From positions 62,001-126,000 of the forward strand of contig JAPPIB010000045.1 of assembly GCA_028820695.1 (NCBI GenBank): a DNA stretch of 64,000 nt, given 5' to 3'. Each line of letters opens with the position of its first letter. Positions within the stretch are counted from its first letter, which is position 1. Positions 24,477 through 33,738 of the stretch are shown here, in pieces. Origin of the DNA: Acidiferrobacterales bacterium. Its GTDB lineage: Bacteria > Pseudomonadota > Gammaproteobacteria > Arenicellales > JAJDZL01. Both the position numbers and the translations under genes were made by a program. The notes under the pieces were generated by a model that worked only from the letters and a program-made list of their open reading frames with translations, made no database searches and was not told where the DNA came from.

Positions 24477-25379
24477 TCATTTGACAGTTTTGAAGCTCGA
24501 CCTCCAGATGCGATCAAATACATCGATTATCGCAGCTGATACTATGAGGACAACTCCAATAACCTGAGTCCAGCCAAAAGGTTCACCCGCCAATATTGCA
24601 GCGGACACCACACCGCAAACGACATCGGTCATCAATAACAGTCCCACTCTTGCCGGACTGAGTCTCTGCGCTCCCCAGAACACCAGAAATATCGCTGACA
24701 CAAATACCACTAAAAAAATAACAATCCAGAGAAGGGAATTGGTCACTGCACTCAGTGTCGGCGGTTTCTCCAAGCCCTGAAATGGAAATATTATGAACAA
24801 CAGAGCAACGAGCGCACCACCGATATAAAATGCGCCTACCTGTTCCCAGACCCGGACTTCAGGACGTTTTCGTATCCCGATTGTCGCGAGCGACCAAAGT
24901 ACTCCAGCGCTAAGCGCAATCAAGTCCCCGGCATTGGATATTCTGAATTCGCCGTTCAGAACCTCCAGAATTACGATCATGCCGGCAAGGCCGCAGACGA
25001 TTGCCGCGATTCGATACGGCGTGATCTTCTCGTTGAGCATGAATCTGCCCAGTATGATGCTCCAGATCGGCGTCAGGTAAATCAGCAGAATGGTTTTGAC
25101 AACTTCCGTGAGAACGAATCCAATGGCGTAAAAGACGATGCTGCAGCCGCCAATGAGTCCGGTAATGAACACGTTCCACGGAACACGGCCGGTTTTTCTA
25201 AACTGGAGGAAAAAGACAAACAGGAATAGCAAACCGGCAATTCCAAAGGTAATCAATGAAGTCCATGCAGCCGAAATACCCCCAGCATCCAGCTGCCGAA
25301 TCGGAATCCAGAACAGTCCCCAAATCGCGCCACTGATGGCAACAACGAGACTGGGTACTAAAACGGAATTCTGCTTCAT
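24477..25379 (-). CDS. DMT-superfamily transporter (EamA domains)
   Basis: A 300-residue membrane protein with ten predicted helices in two EamA repeats (about 10-145 and 155-290); the second repeat contains the GxxxAxxLxGEPF-like stretch (AAILAGEPFGW). Such drug/metabolite transporters export or import amino acids, amines and other small solutes. It lies in reverse orientation between the first ureohydrolase pair and HypB. A plausible role is export of a hydrolysis product or of a toxic guanidinium, but the small guanidinium exporters belong to a different (SMR) family, so the substrate is open. Confidence 0.87.
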   Translation of the reverse strand: MKQNSVLVPSLVVAISGAIWGLFWIPIRQLDAGGISAAWTSLITFGIAGLLFLFVFFLQFRKTGRVPWNVFITGLIGGCSIVFYAIGFVLTEVVKTILLIYLTPIWSIILGRFMLNEKITPYRIAAIVCGLAGMIVILEVLNGEFRISNAGDLIALSAGVLWSLATIGIRKRPEVRVWEQVGAFYIGGALVALLFIIFPFQGLEKPPTLSAVTNSLLWIVIFLVVFVSAIFLVFWGAQRLSPARVGLLLMTDVVCGVVSAAILAGEPFGWTQVIGVVLIVSAAIIDVFDRIWRSSFKTVK

Positions 25380-26077
25380 CGAATCAGGATGTGGATATTT
25401 GCCTCAACCGGCAGTGAATTTTACATCCCAAGCGACGCTGCGAAACCCAAATCGGCAAGACAAAACGATGAAAACGCAAGCAGACAGTCGAACTCCGCGA
25501 TCCGACATTCTCCCGCACTGTCGATTCTCGTCGTTGTCCGGTCACTACGCTGATGTCGACCGAAAAGTCACGAACTGCACGAACACACGGCTGTCGCGCA
25601 TCTCGTCCCTGACCGTCAATCCGCAGTCCACACCGCATTGACGCGGAAATTACGGCTCAGTGGCAACTGATGGCAAAATCGCTTTGCAGCCCCGGCGCAA
25701 ACCATTCGGCAGATTCGGCACACGTCCGATCCTCAGCGAGGTGTCGCTGCCTGGAAGATCGGACTTTGCGGCACCTGGCCGGCTCATGTCTTGAGCGAAT
25801 GCTGTCGGCCCGGCACGGGAGGTGAAACTCGTATTGGCTGATTCGCGTAGGTGTGCTCAATTTTTTTAAGCCTTGCCTGTGCAGTGGTGATGTCTCACCC
25901 GCTGGATGAAACGGGTTTTTGTTCCAACTCATTCTACTGGCAGGGCTTTTCTTGTCTTTTCCATCTTCAATGCGGATTTTTGGCGCCGGAAAGATTTTTT
26001 TGACTTCCAGTTTGTATGGTAAAATTTTTTCAAAAAATAAACTGAATAAACGCTTACGAAGCCTCGGAGGTGTAGTT
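25380..26077. other. Intergenic region between DMT transporter and hypB
   Basis: No gene recognised. The last 120 bp before hypB are strikingly AT-rich (about 25980-26050), as expected for a promoter region, with TTGACT at its start but no well-spaced -10. The reading frame of hypB is open through part of this AT-rich stretch; the encoded residues look unlike any HypB, which supports the later TTG start. Confidence 0.4.
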
Positions 26078-26950
26078 TTGTGTAACGTATGCGGATGTGG
26101 GTCAAGCGATATTCACCATCATCATCATGATCATGATCACCACACCGGTCATCATCATTCTCACCAACATGATGAACAGGAAGACGCGAATCACTTCCAT
26201 TTCGGCTCAAATGACGCTGGAGTCTCGGTAGCCGGATTCAGCCCCAAGCAATTGGTCACTATCGAAAGAAACATTCTCGACAAAAATCAGGCTTTTGCCG
26301 ACTCGAATAGATTGCATTTCCAGCAAAACGGCGTTTTGGCGATCAACTTGCTCTCCAGCCCCGGTGCAGGTAAAACCAGCTTGCTGGTGCAGACGATAGA
26401 AAATCTCAAGGAAAACGTTCCAATTTTTGTGATCGAGGGAGATCAGGAAACAGAAAACGATGCGCAACGCATTAGAGCGACTGGGTCTCAAGCGGTCCAG
26501 ATCAACACCGGAAAGGGTTGCCATCTGGATGCTCATATGGTTGGCCACGCACTTGAAAGTCTTCAATTTTCATCTGACAGCCTGCTCATGATTGAAAACG
26601 TAGGGAATCTTGTATGTCCTGCGTCGTTTGATCTTGGCGAGTCCTATAAAGTCGTGATTTTGTCTGTCACTGAAGGCGAGGACAAGCCGATCAAGTATCC
26701 CGACATGTTTGCCGCATCGGACCTGATGATTGTGAACAAGATCGATTTGCTGCCGTATCTGAAGTTTGACGTCGACAAGGCAATCGAATATGCGAGACGG
26801 GTCAATCCGAGTATTGAGATCATTCAGTTATCTGTTGAGACAGGACAAGGCATGAAGTTGTGGACTCAATGGCTGTTATCGCATATGCAATCGGCCCCAG
26901 TCGATTTTCTGCGTGATTCTGAAACAACCGAGTCGGCCTCCCATGCATGA
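26078..26950 (+). CDS. hypB: HypB-like nickel-insertion GTPase
   Basis: A 290-residue SIMIBI-class GTPase that stores and delivers Ni(II). Starting at TTG (GGAGG seven bases upstream) gives Met-Cys-Asn-Val-Cys-Gly-Cys, exactly the CXXCGC high-affinity nickel site of HypB, followed by a His-rich store (about residues 13-42). The P-loop is SPGAGKTS (94-101), and the G-domain metal site is preserved in ENVGNLVCPA; NKIDLL is the guanine-specificity box. HypB normally serves [NiFe] hydrogenase, but no hydrogenase gene is seen; equivalents (called GhaB) activate nickel-dependent guanidine hydrolase. It overlaps hypA by 8 bp. Confidence 0.93.
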   Translation: MCNVCGCGSSDIHHHHHDHDHHTGHHHSHQHDEQEDANHFHFGSNDAGVSVAGFSPKQLVTIERNILDKNQAFADSNRLHFQQNGVLAINLLSSPGAGKTSLLVQTIENLKENVPIFVIEGDQETENDAQRIRATGSQAVQINTGKGCHLDAHMVGHALESLQFSSDSLLMIENVGNLVCPASFDLGESYKVVILSVTEGEDKPIKYPDMFAASDLMIVNKIDLLPYLKFDVDKAIEYARRVNPSIEIIQLSVETGQGMKLWTQWLLSHMQSAPVDFLRDSETTESASHA

Positions 26951-27338
26951 ACTGGCACTTGCCCGAAGTCTTGTTGAGTTGGTTGAAGACTACGCGTCTG
27001 AGCATGACGCAGTCAAGGTAAGGCAGGTGAACCTGCGTTTGGGTGAAATGTCGGCGATGGCGAGAGCGCTTCATTTCTGCTTCGATTCGGTCGCACGCAA
27101 CACCGTCTGTGAAGGAGCCCGATTGCGCATAGAGGAAGTGCCCCTGACTGTCCATTGCGACTGCTGCGACGAGGTCAAGCAGCCGTCTGGCCGCTACAAC
27201 TTCAGATGCCCGGACTGTGGCATGCCGACACCGAAATTGGTTTCCGGCAGGGAGATGCAACTGGTTTCAATTGAATTGATGGAAAATCATGAATCTGCGT
27301 GCGCGAGGAAACGTGAGACGCTTTATCAAACTGCCTGA
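26943..27338 (+). CDS. hypA: HypA-like nickel metallochaperone
   Basis: A 131-residue nickel chaperone. It begins Met-His-Glu, the N-terminal MHE motif whose His2 ligates nickel, and has a zinc site of two CXXC pairs (CDCC and CPDC). I used the ATG that yields MHE rather than an upstream in-frame start that would bury it. Translation is coupled to hypB by an 8-bp overlap, and the second catalytic ureohydrolase gene begins 33 bp later. Together with HypB it should insert nickel into one or both ureohydrolases rather than into a hydrogenase. Confidence 0.93.
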   Translation: MHELALARSLVELVEDYASEHDAVKVRQVNLRLGEMSAMARALHFCFDSVARNTVCEGARLRIEEVPLTVHCDCCDEVKQPSGRYNFRCPDCGMPTPKLVSGREMQLVSIELMENHESACARKRETLYQTA

Positions 27339-27371
27339 ATGCTGGTGTGATATTCGCAAAGGAGTAGCCGG

Positions 27372-28451
27372 ATGACATCCCAAAATGACAATGCCTGGAA
27401 TTTTGTGCCGCACCAGCACCAGGGACCTCATCAGGAAGCAGAATTCGACGCCCATATCAGATCGCCGAAAAATCACAACGCAGCTTTCAAGGCGGAAGGA
27501 ATCCTCACATTCATGGGAGCTCCATACTGTCCGCCAGACCGAAAATCAGTTCGCGAGGCAGGTGCCAGGATCTGTTTTCTCGGAGCGCCATGGGACCAAG
27601 GCACAATTGTGCGTACAGGTACTTCCAGCGGCCCGCATGGAATCCGTGAGGCGTCTTCGCAGTATTTCTCATATATGTTCGAATACGATGTTGATCTGTT
27701 GACATTCTTCCGGGTGGTGGACTGCGGTGATATCCCGATTGTGCCGGGTAATAATGCACTGTCGCAGCAATATATGTGTGATTACGTTACAGAGTGTTTG
27801 GAAGGTGGCGCCAAGGTCATTCTGGTAGGAGGAGACCATTCTGTTCCCATACCCGGCGCTCGCGCCTTGTCCCAATATCTGGGACGGCATAATTCCGACG
27901 GGAAAATGGGCTATCTGCACGTCGATTGCCACCTTGATGCTGCGGTCGACTGGGCTGGAATTGAAATCACCAACGCATCAGGTCCGACAGAAACATACAA
28001 GCTACCCAATGTAAATGCCCAGAACATGGCGCACATGGGGTCCCGAAACGGACTCAATCCCAAAGACTGGATGGATTTCTGGGTTGACAACGATATGCCG
28101 ATCTACTCGATGGCTCAGGTAGTGGAACGGGGAGTTGAAGTCTGTGGTCGTGAGATTCTTGAGCGTGCATGGAACGGAACCGACGCGGTCTATCTTTCTT
28201 GGGATACCGATTCGATCGACTGCAGCTGCATGCCGGGAACGAGCTGTCCGGAAAGTTATGGCCTGACCGCACGCGAGGCATTGGCATTCGCTCGCCTTGC
28301 GGGGCAATTCGGGGTGGACGTGCTTGAACTTGCAGAGCTGTCTCCGGTTTTCGATGTAAGCAAGATGAGTGCCAAATTGGCCTGCAATTTGATTTATCAC
28401 TATCTGGGCAGTCGCGCACAGACTATGAGGAATCTCGGTCAGCAACCGTGA
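27372..28451 (+). CDS. Ureohydrolase, metal-binding subunit (second pair)
   Basis: A 359-residue paralogue of the catalytic protein of the first pair; by eye roughly two thirds of the first 150 residues are identical. All ligands are intact: GGDHS (His156), DCHLD (Asp185, His187, Asp189) and SWDTDSID (Asp278, Asp280). The VPHQHQGP and MGAPYCPPDR N-terminal blocks are shared. Differences near the active-site end (MPGTSCPESYGL against MPGTTAPETFGL) suggest a different or shifted guanidino substrate. GGAG lies seven bases before the ATG. It sits directly behind hypA, the strongest contextual evidence for nickel in this enzyme. Confidence 0.9.
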   Translation: MTSQNDNAWNFVPHQHQGPHQEAEFDAHIRSPKNHNAAFKAEGILTFMGAPYCPPDRKSVREAGARICFLGAPWDQGTIVRTGTSSGPHGIREASSQYFSYMFEYDVDLLTFFRVVDCGDIPIVPGNNALSQQYMCDYVTECLEGGAKVILVGGDHSVPIPGARALSQYLGRHNSDGKMGYLHVDCHLDAAVDWAGIEITNASGPTETYKLPNVNAQNMAHMGSRNGLNPKDWMDFWVDNDMPIYSMAQVVERGVEVCGREILERAWNGTDAVYLSWDTDSIDCSCMPGTSCPESYGLTAREALAFARLAGQFGVDVLELAELSPVFDVSKMSAKLACNLIYHYLGSRAQTMRNLGQQP

Positions 28452-28541
28452 GATGCAATATTTGAATCTTCAATTTCATTTGATGAGAATCGTATAAGAC
28501 AGAAATCGAATCTATTTGTTTAACCCTTGTTGGTACAGCAT

Positions 28542-29582
28542 ATGAATCCAGTTAAAGCGTATTCACACCTGTTTTCTCCACTTGGAGGCAAGAAAGCGGA
28601 CAACTACCGTACTCCGGGACAAATTTCGTTTTTGCGATCGAAATTCATGTCCCTGAACGATGGGGACCTGCCGGGTACCGATGCGCCCTACGTCTTCATC
28701 GGAGTCCCATTTGACGAGGGCAATGTCGGCAAGCCGGGCAGCGAGGACGGACCGCGTGAATTCAGGGTCGCATCATTGGATTATTTTCCGTTTTGGTTTG
28801 AGTTCAACGTTGACTTGCATGGCAGCGCAATTGACTGTGGCGATGTATCGATGCCAAGGGTAAGTCCCGATGTTGCTCACGAACGCATCCACGGTGCAGT
28901 GCTTGCAGCGTTGAGAGCGGGCAAAACGCCAATTATCTGCGGTGGGGACCGTTCCATTTCCATTCCCGCAACGAGAGCGTTGTCAGACTACTTGGGCTCC
29001 GACAGGAAAATGGGATATCTTCATCTTGGAGCCCATCTCGATATGTCAGACAGCTGGGCCGGTGAACGAAACCTCAGCACCTGCACGATGGCGAGAATAA
29101 CGGAACTTGAAAATCTGAACATCGAGAACGTGGCCCATATTGGAGCTCGTAACTCTTTCAATCCAAAAGATCAGGTTGATTTGGCCAAGGAGCGAAATCT
29201 GCGGTTCAATCCCATGTTCGAAGTGCTTGAACGCGGAATAGACGATGTCATTGATGAGGCTGTGACACGCGTGTGGGACAACACCGATGGACAGTACCTC
29301 AGTTTTAACTTCAATGTGCTGGATTCTTCGGCTGCGCCAGGTGTGACAGCCACTGAGCCCGGAGGGCTTGAATCGCGCGAAATCATGCGTGTCGCATCGC
29401 GCATCAGCAAACAAAAAGGAGTCAGCGTGATTGACGTTACGGAACTGTGTCCCATGTTTGATGTCAGCGGGTCCACTTCACGAACGGCGGTTTGCGTCGT
29501 TCTTCGGATTATGGCTGAAATCGCAAACCTGAAAGGACAGACCCTGGATGATTCGATTCGCCGTCCAGGGTGGCAGTATTAG
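28542..29582 (+). CDS. Ureohydrolase paralogue lacking metal ligands (second pair, partner subunit)
   Basis: A 346-residue ureohydrolase-fold protein. GGDRS (Arg137), GAHLD (Gly163; His165 and Asp167 kept) and SFNFNVLD (Asn256, Asn258) show loss of four of six metal ligands, mirroring the partner of the first pair, with one Asp more retained. I start at ATG (Met-Asn-Pro), matching the start of the first-pair partner, although no strong ribosome binding site precedes it; an upstream TTG would add five residues. The gene follows its catalytic neighbour after 90 bp and precedes an ABC importer by 27 bp. Expected role: structural or substrate-channel subunit of a heteromeric hydrolase. Confidence 0.87.
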   Translation: MNPVKAYSHLFSPLGGKKADNYRTPGQISFLRSKFMSLNDGDLPGTDAPYVFIGVPFDEGNVGKPGSEDGPREFRVASLDYFPFWFEFNVDLHGSAIDCGDVSMPRVSPDVAHERIHGAVLAALRAGKTPIICGGDRSISIPATRALSDYLGSDRKMGYLHLGAHLDMSDSWAGERNLSTCTMARITELENLNIENVAHIGARNSFNPKDQVDLAKERNLRFNPMFEVLERGIDDVIDEAVTRVWDNTDGQYLSFNFNVLDSSAAPGVTATEPGGLESREIMRVASRISKQKGVSVIDVTELCPMFDVSGSTSRTAVCVVLRIMAEIANLKGQTLDDSIRRPGWQY

Positions 29583-29609
29583 ATTGATTTTTGAACTTGG
29601 AGGTAAGAT

Positions 29610-30686
29610 ATGAAAATCTTGAAATTATGGTGGCGCAAATGGACTGTCTCACTATTGACGGTATTTGCATTTGTGGGCGTTTCGCTTCCCACAGGCGTAT
29701 CCGCGGCGGATGACTTGAATGTCCTTGTCTGGTGTGATCACGCCGACGATAAACTGATCAAGCCGTTCGAGGAAATGCACGGAGTGAATGTCAATGTAAA
29801 GACGTATGAGGGAACCGGGACAGCATTGTCGATTATCGAGCAGTCTTCTCCGGGGGACTGGGATGTTCTGGTCGTTGACGCACCCGATGCCCCGATGGTT
29901 GCAGGTCTCGGACTGCTGGAACCTCTTGATGAGTCTCAATTGCCTCTAGGAGACATCTTTGCGCCACTGACTGCCGCTGGCTTCAATTATGTAGACGGAA
30001 AACGCTACACAATTCCAGAGAAGTTCGGCTATTACGGTGTCGTGTACAACAAGGACAAAGTCGACCCTGAAGATATGAAAACCGTTCAGGTCATGTGGAA
30101 CGAAAAGTACAAGGGCAGAGTTGCTGTTTATGACTATTACTTCCCGACAATGCAGTTGATAGCGATATCAATGGGTATGCATCCAGATGAAATCACAATG
30201 GACTCATTGCCCGAGCTGCGCGAGCGGCTGCTTGCGATGAGACCCAACGTAAAGATGATTGGTGATATCGTCAGTGTGCAGAATGCACTGGTCAACGGTG
30301 ATGTTGACATCATTCTCAATGCTGCGGAATTCGCGGTTTCGAATCTGATGCCCTCGTTACCAAATTTGGATTGGACAATTTTTGAAGAAGGCGGACTGAT
30401 GTGGGTTCAGGGCCTCAGCATCATGAAAGACTCACAGAAAAAGGACCTTGCAGCCGAGTTCGTCAAGTATATCGTCAGTCCTGAAGGACAGGGACGACTG
30501 GCAACCTCAGAATGTTACTGGGCAATGCCGGCGAACTCGATGACGGAGCTGTCTGCTGATGAAAAGCAAATTCTGAGGTGGGACCAACAGGACGGGTTCC
30601 TGAGCCGTTCGGTTCCATCAACAATCAGTCAAGCGGATATTGATGCTGAAATGCTTGACATATGGACAGAATTTCTACAAAACTAA
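29610..30686 (+). CDS. Pot-type ABC importer, periplasmic binding protein (first system)
   Basis: A 358-residue extracellular solute-binding protein of the spermidine/putrescine (PotD/PotF) family. A Sec signal peptide (about residues 1-32, ending VSA) precedes the mature AADDLNVLVWCDH start. The ATG has GGAGG seven bases upstream. In front of the pocket are a GTGTALSII segment and, toward the C-terminus, KYIVSPEGQ and YWAMPANS, normal for the family. Location 27 bp after the second ureohydrolase pair suggests it captures the guanidino or polyamine substrate of those enzymes. Confidence 0.88.
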   Translation: MKILKLWWRKWTVSLLTVFAFVGVSLPTGVSAADDLNVLVWCDHADDKLIKPFEEMHGVNVNVKTYEGTGTALSIIEQSSPGDWDVLVVDAPDAPMVAGLGLLEPLDESQLPLGDIFAPLTAAGFNYVDGKRYTIPEKFGYYGVVYNKDKVDPEDMKTVQVMWNEKYKGRVAVYDYYFPTMQLIAISMGMHPDEITMDSLPELRERLLAMRPNVKMIGDIVSVQNALVNGDVDIILNAAEFAVSNLMPSLPNLDWTIFEEGGLMWVQGLSIMKDSQKKDLAAEFVKYIVSPEGQGRLATSECYWAMPANSMTELSADEKQILRWDQQDGFLSRSVPSTISQADIDAEMLDIWTEFLQN

Positions 30687-30874
30687 GTCTCATTCCTTCG
30701 ACCTTCGGTATGGTGGCAACAGCAGACGGGTACAGTAAATTTACGTCTGTAAGTTGACCATGGCGATAGCGGCTGAAGAGTTGGGTTCTACAATTGCCGA
30801 AGCAGTGTCGAATTGTTTTGAATGACCCTGTTCGTTCGATACTGCTTCGCATTTCATGTGTCAGGTGAGTTCGC

Positions 30875-31756
30875 ATGAAGTCACGTCCACCTGATTTGTC
30901 CGGATCACCGAAACCGTTTCGAGTTGAACTGTCAAGGTGGGCGGTACATCCCGCCTTGTGGTTCACTGTATTCCTGTCTCTCTCGCCATTGGTGGTCATG
31001 CTTGCTGTAAGTTTTTGGCAACGTCTATACGGGAAACTCACAGCAACTTGGAATTTCACGAATTACGAAAAATTCTTCGGCCGGGAATACCTGCTGGATT
31101 CACTGTTCAATTCCATTGAAGTCACCGTGCTGACCACGGTTTTGAGCATTGTGCTTGCATATCCGCTGGCCTACGTTCTTGCGTATAAGGTTCCTGCGAA
31201 ATATCAGCGAATCATCCTGCTGCTGGCGGTGATGCCTTTCTGGACTGCTTATGTGGTGCGCTCGTACAGCTGGCTGCTGGTGATTTCCGAAAACGGTATC
31301 ATCAATGTATTTCTCAGCAGTATCGGACTGCTCGACCAGCCGTTGGAGATGGCTTACACCCGAGGTGCGACAGTACTTGGCTTTGTCCATTTTTTCACGA
31401 TGCTGCTGACCTTGACGATCTACGCGAATTTGGTTCTGATCAAACCTTCGTACCGAAAGGCAGCTGCTGACCTCGGAGCCAGTCGATTGCAGGTTTTTCT
31501 GAGAATTACGCTTCCACTCAGTATTCCGGGGGTGGTTGTTGGCGCCTTCATCACATTCGTCATAACGATTGGAGACTACATTACCCCGCAGATTCTGGGC
31601 GGCGGGACAGAAGTACTGGTTCCGCAGGCAATAATGCTTCAAATCAGTCGTGCGGCGAACTTTCCTATGGCATCCGCAATGAGTGTGACACTCATGGTCG
31701 TTGTGGTGATTGTTTACCTTATTTCTGCGAAGTACATGAAAGTGGATAGAATCTGA
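30875..31756 (+). CDS. Pot-type ABC importer, permease PotB-like (first system)
   Basis: A 293-residue inner-membrane permease with six helices. The EAA-type cytoplasmic loop (AAADLGASRLQVFLRITLPLSIPG) that docks with the ATPase is intact, as is the GDYITPQILGG segment typical of PotB/PotH. A GGTGAG ribosome binding site lies before the ATG, 188 bp after the binding-protein gene. Its stop overlaps the next permease by ATGA. It pairs with the PotC-like protein to form the translocation channel. Confidence 0.92.
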   Translation: MKSRPPDLSGSPKPFRVELSRWAVHPALWFTVFLSLSPLVVMLAVSFWQRLYGKLTATWNFTNYEKFFGREYLLDSLFNSIEVTVLTTVLSIVLAYPLAYVLAYKVPAKYQRIILLLAVMPFWTAYVVRSYSWLLVISENGIINVFLSSIGLLDQPLEMAYTRGATVLGFVHFFTMLLTLTIYANLVLIKPSYRKAAADLGASRLQVFLRITLPLSIPGVVVGAFITFVITIGDYITPQILGGGTEVLVPQAIMLQISRAANFPMASAMSVTLMVVVVIVYLISAKYMKVDRI

Positions 31757-32544
31757 TGAAGGGTTGGATAAGCAATTCTCCGGCGTACGCGTATCTGATA
31801 CTGGCACTTGGCTTCATCTATCTGCCGGTAATCGTATTGGTGGTATTCTCGTTCCAGGACGGGCTGTTGCCGGTACCGCCATTCAATGGCCCGAGTCTGC
31901 AGTGGTACGAAAAGATGTTCGAGAATGAGCGGTTGGTGGATTCGCTGTTCAACTCCGTTGTCGTGGCCGTACTTTCGTCTTTGGTGACAACCGTTCTCGG
32001 GTTCCTTGCTGCATATGGCATGTCAAAGCGCAACTATCGGTTCGCTGGAGCTATCCGGTTTACGCTGATGGCACCGTTGACGGTGTCTTATTTGATCATT
32101 GGCATCGGTTTGCTGATCACACTGAATCTTTTAGGAGTATCAAAGTCTTTATTTGCGGTAGGCATAGGACATGCAGTCATCAATCTCCCACTTTGTTTCG
32201 CAATCATCTATTCCCAGTTCGGTGATCATCTAAAGAATATTGACGCAGCTGCCCGCGATCTGGGAGCAAGCGACCTGCAGACCGTGTTAAGGGTGATCGC
32301 ACCGATCATGAAGCCATCTTTAATTGCTGCATTCTGTCTGTCAGCGACATTGTCCTGGGACGAATTCATCGTTGCGTTTCTGCTGAGCCGGTTTGACGTT
32401 ACGCTGCCCGTCATCATTTTTGAGATGTTGCGAGCCGGACTGACCCCCGAAGTCAATGCGGCTGGAACCGTCGTGTTTGCGATTTCTTTTGCCGTGGTGA
32501 CATTGGCAGCTGGTGCTGTATTGATGGGAACAAGGACTAAATAA
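31756..32544 (+). CDS. Pot-type ABC importer, permease PotC-like (first system)
   Basis: A 262-residue permease with six helices and the EAA loop AARDLGASDLQTVLRVIAPIMKP. It has the SWDEFIVAFLLS region characteristic of PotC/PotI. Translation is coupled at both ends: its ATG overlaps the stop of the PotB-like gene, and its stop overlaps the start of the ATPase gene. It forms the second half of the membrane channel. Confidence 0.92.
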   Translation: MKGWISNSPAYAYLILALGFIYLPVIVLVVFSFQDGLLPVPPFNGPSLQWYEKMFENERLVDSLFNSVVVAVLSSLVTTVLGFLAAYGMSKRNYRFAGAIRFTLMAPLTVSYLIIGIGLLITLNLLGVSKSLFAVGIGHAVINLPLCFAIIYSQFGDHLKNIDAAARDLGASDLQTVLRVIAPIMKPSLIAAFCLSATLSWDEFIVAFLLSRFDVTLPVIIFEMLRAGLTPEVNAAGTVVFAISFAVVTLAAGAVLMGTRTK

Positions 32545-33620
32545 TGAGTAGCCAACATCTTGTCAAACTTGAGAATTTGAGCAAACACTATGGTGAAGTA
32601 GTCGCCGTAGATGACATAAGCTTGAGCATTGAAAAAGGAGAATTCCTTGTTTTGCTCGGTCCTTCGGGGAGCGGAAAGACAACAATACTGTCAATGCTCG
32701 GAGGATTTACGAATCCGTCATCCGGAAAGGTTTTCATAGCCGGTGAAGACGTTACCCGTGTTCCTCCTGCACACCGTCCGACAGTGACGGTTTTTCAGGA
32801 TTACGCGCTGTTTCCTCATATGAGCGTGCGAGACAATGTTGGTTTCGGCTTGGCAATGCGAAAAGTGTCAAAGCCCGAACGGACAAAGCGCGTCGACGAA
32901 TCCCTGAACAAGGTTGGACTGGAAGGCTTTGGAGACCGAGGGGTGCACCAGCTTTCCGGCGGTCAGCGCCAGAGAGTTGCATTGGCGCGCGCAATTGCTG
33001 TAGAACCCGCGGTTTTGCTGCTGGACGAGCCTCTGGGAGCACTGGACCTGAAAATCCGGCATCAGATGCAGACTGAGCTTGTGCACTTGCAGAAAACCTT
33101 GAACGCAACCTTTGTTCATGTCACGCATGATCAGGAGGAGGCTTTGAGAATTGCAGACAAGATTGCTCTGATCAACCACGGAATCATCGAAGACTACGGT
33201 TCTCCTGAACGGGTATACCTTCGGCCTTCCACATTGTTTTCCGCCAAATTCATGGGAGAAAGCAATGTGATCAAAGCTGAAGTTAAAGGCAAGGACACGG
33301 ACCGCGTTACTGTATCCACTCCACTCGGCCAGTTTAATCTCCCGTGTGAGACGCAGCTCGATCGTATGTGCAACATCGTATTGAGACCGGAACAAATCAG
33401 ATTGGGTGGAACAATAGATCCCAAAGAGTGCATATCTTTGGGCGAAGGCAGAGTCACCGAGATTGAGTTTCAGGGCACCCATAGACTCTGCCGCGTGCGT
33501 TTTGAAGTTCAGGAGGATATTGACTATCTGGTCAGAATTCCGCCAGATTATGGAGTTTCAACAGGTGATCGATTGGCTCTGCATGCACGCGAGTCAGACG
33601 CCGTAGTCCTATCGGATTGA
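32544..33620 (+). CDS. Pot-type ABC importer, ATPase PotA-like (first system)
   Basis: A 358-residue ATP-binding subunit. Walker A GPSGSGKT, signature LSGGQRQRVALARA, Walker B LLLDEPLGALD and the H-loop VTHDQEEA are intact; residues from about 240 onward form the TOBE regulatory domain. It overlaps the preceding permease gene by 1 bp (TAATG). It completes a binding-protein, two-permease, ATPase set located immediately downstream of the hydrolase genes. Confidence 0.93.
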   Translation: MSSQHLVKLENLSKHYGEVVAVDDISLSIEKGEFLVLLGPSGSGKTTILSMLGGFTNPSSGKVFIAGEDVTRVPPAHRPTVTVFQDYALFPHMSVRDNVGFGLAMRKVSKPERTKRVDESLNKVGLEGFGDRGVHQLSGGQRQRVALARAIAVEPAVLLLDEPLGALDLKIRHQMQTELVHLQKTLNATFVHVTHDQEEALRIADKIALINHGIIEDYGSPERVYLRPSTLFSAKFMGESNVIKAEVKGKDTDRVTVSTPLGQFNLPCETQLDRMCNIVLRPEQIRLGGTIDPKECISLGEGRVTEIEFQGTHRLCRVRFEVQEDIDYLVRIPPDYGVSTGDRLALHARESDAVVLSD

Positions 33621-33646
33621 TTCCAGTCAGTGTGAAACGAGGTTTG

Positions 33647-33677
33647 CGGGCAGTCGGCTCATTTCCGCAACTGCCCG
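33647..33677 (+). terminator. Weak terminator candidate after the first importer operon
   Basis: CGGGCAGT / ACTGCCCG with a 15-nt loop lies 26 bp after the ATPase stop, between convergent genes. The following sequence has only short T-runs, so efficiency is uncertain. Confidence 0.35.
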
Positions 33678-33738
33678 AACGGTTTGGAGTTTGTCGGTTA
33701 AACTGAACTCGGAACTCAGGTGCGATGATCGTGACAGA

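Noticed and set aside
25384..25638. 84-codon complement frame between the DMT transporter and hypB
   Set aside because: No similarity, no start signal, Arg/Ser-rich composition typical of a chance frame.
26078..27338. HypB/HypA as part of a hydrogenase maturation operon
   Set aside because: No hypC, hypD, hypE, hypF or hydrogenase structural gene lies in the window; the ureohydrolase neighbours explain them better.
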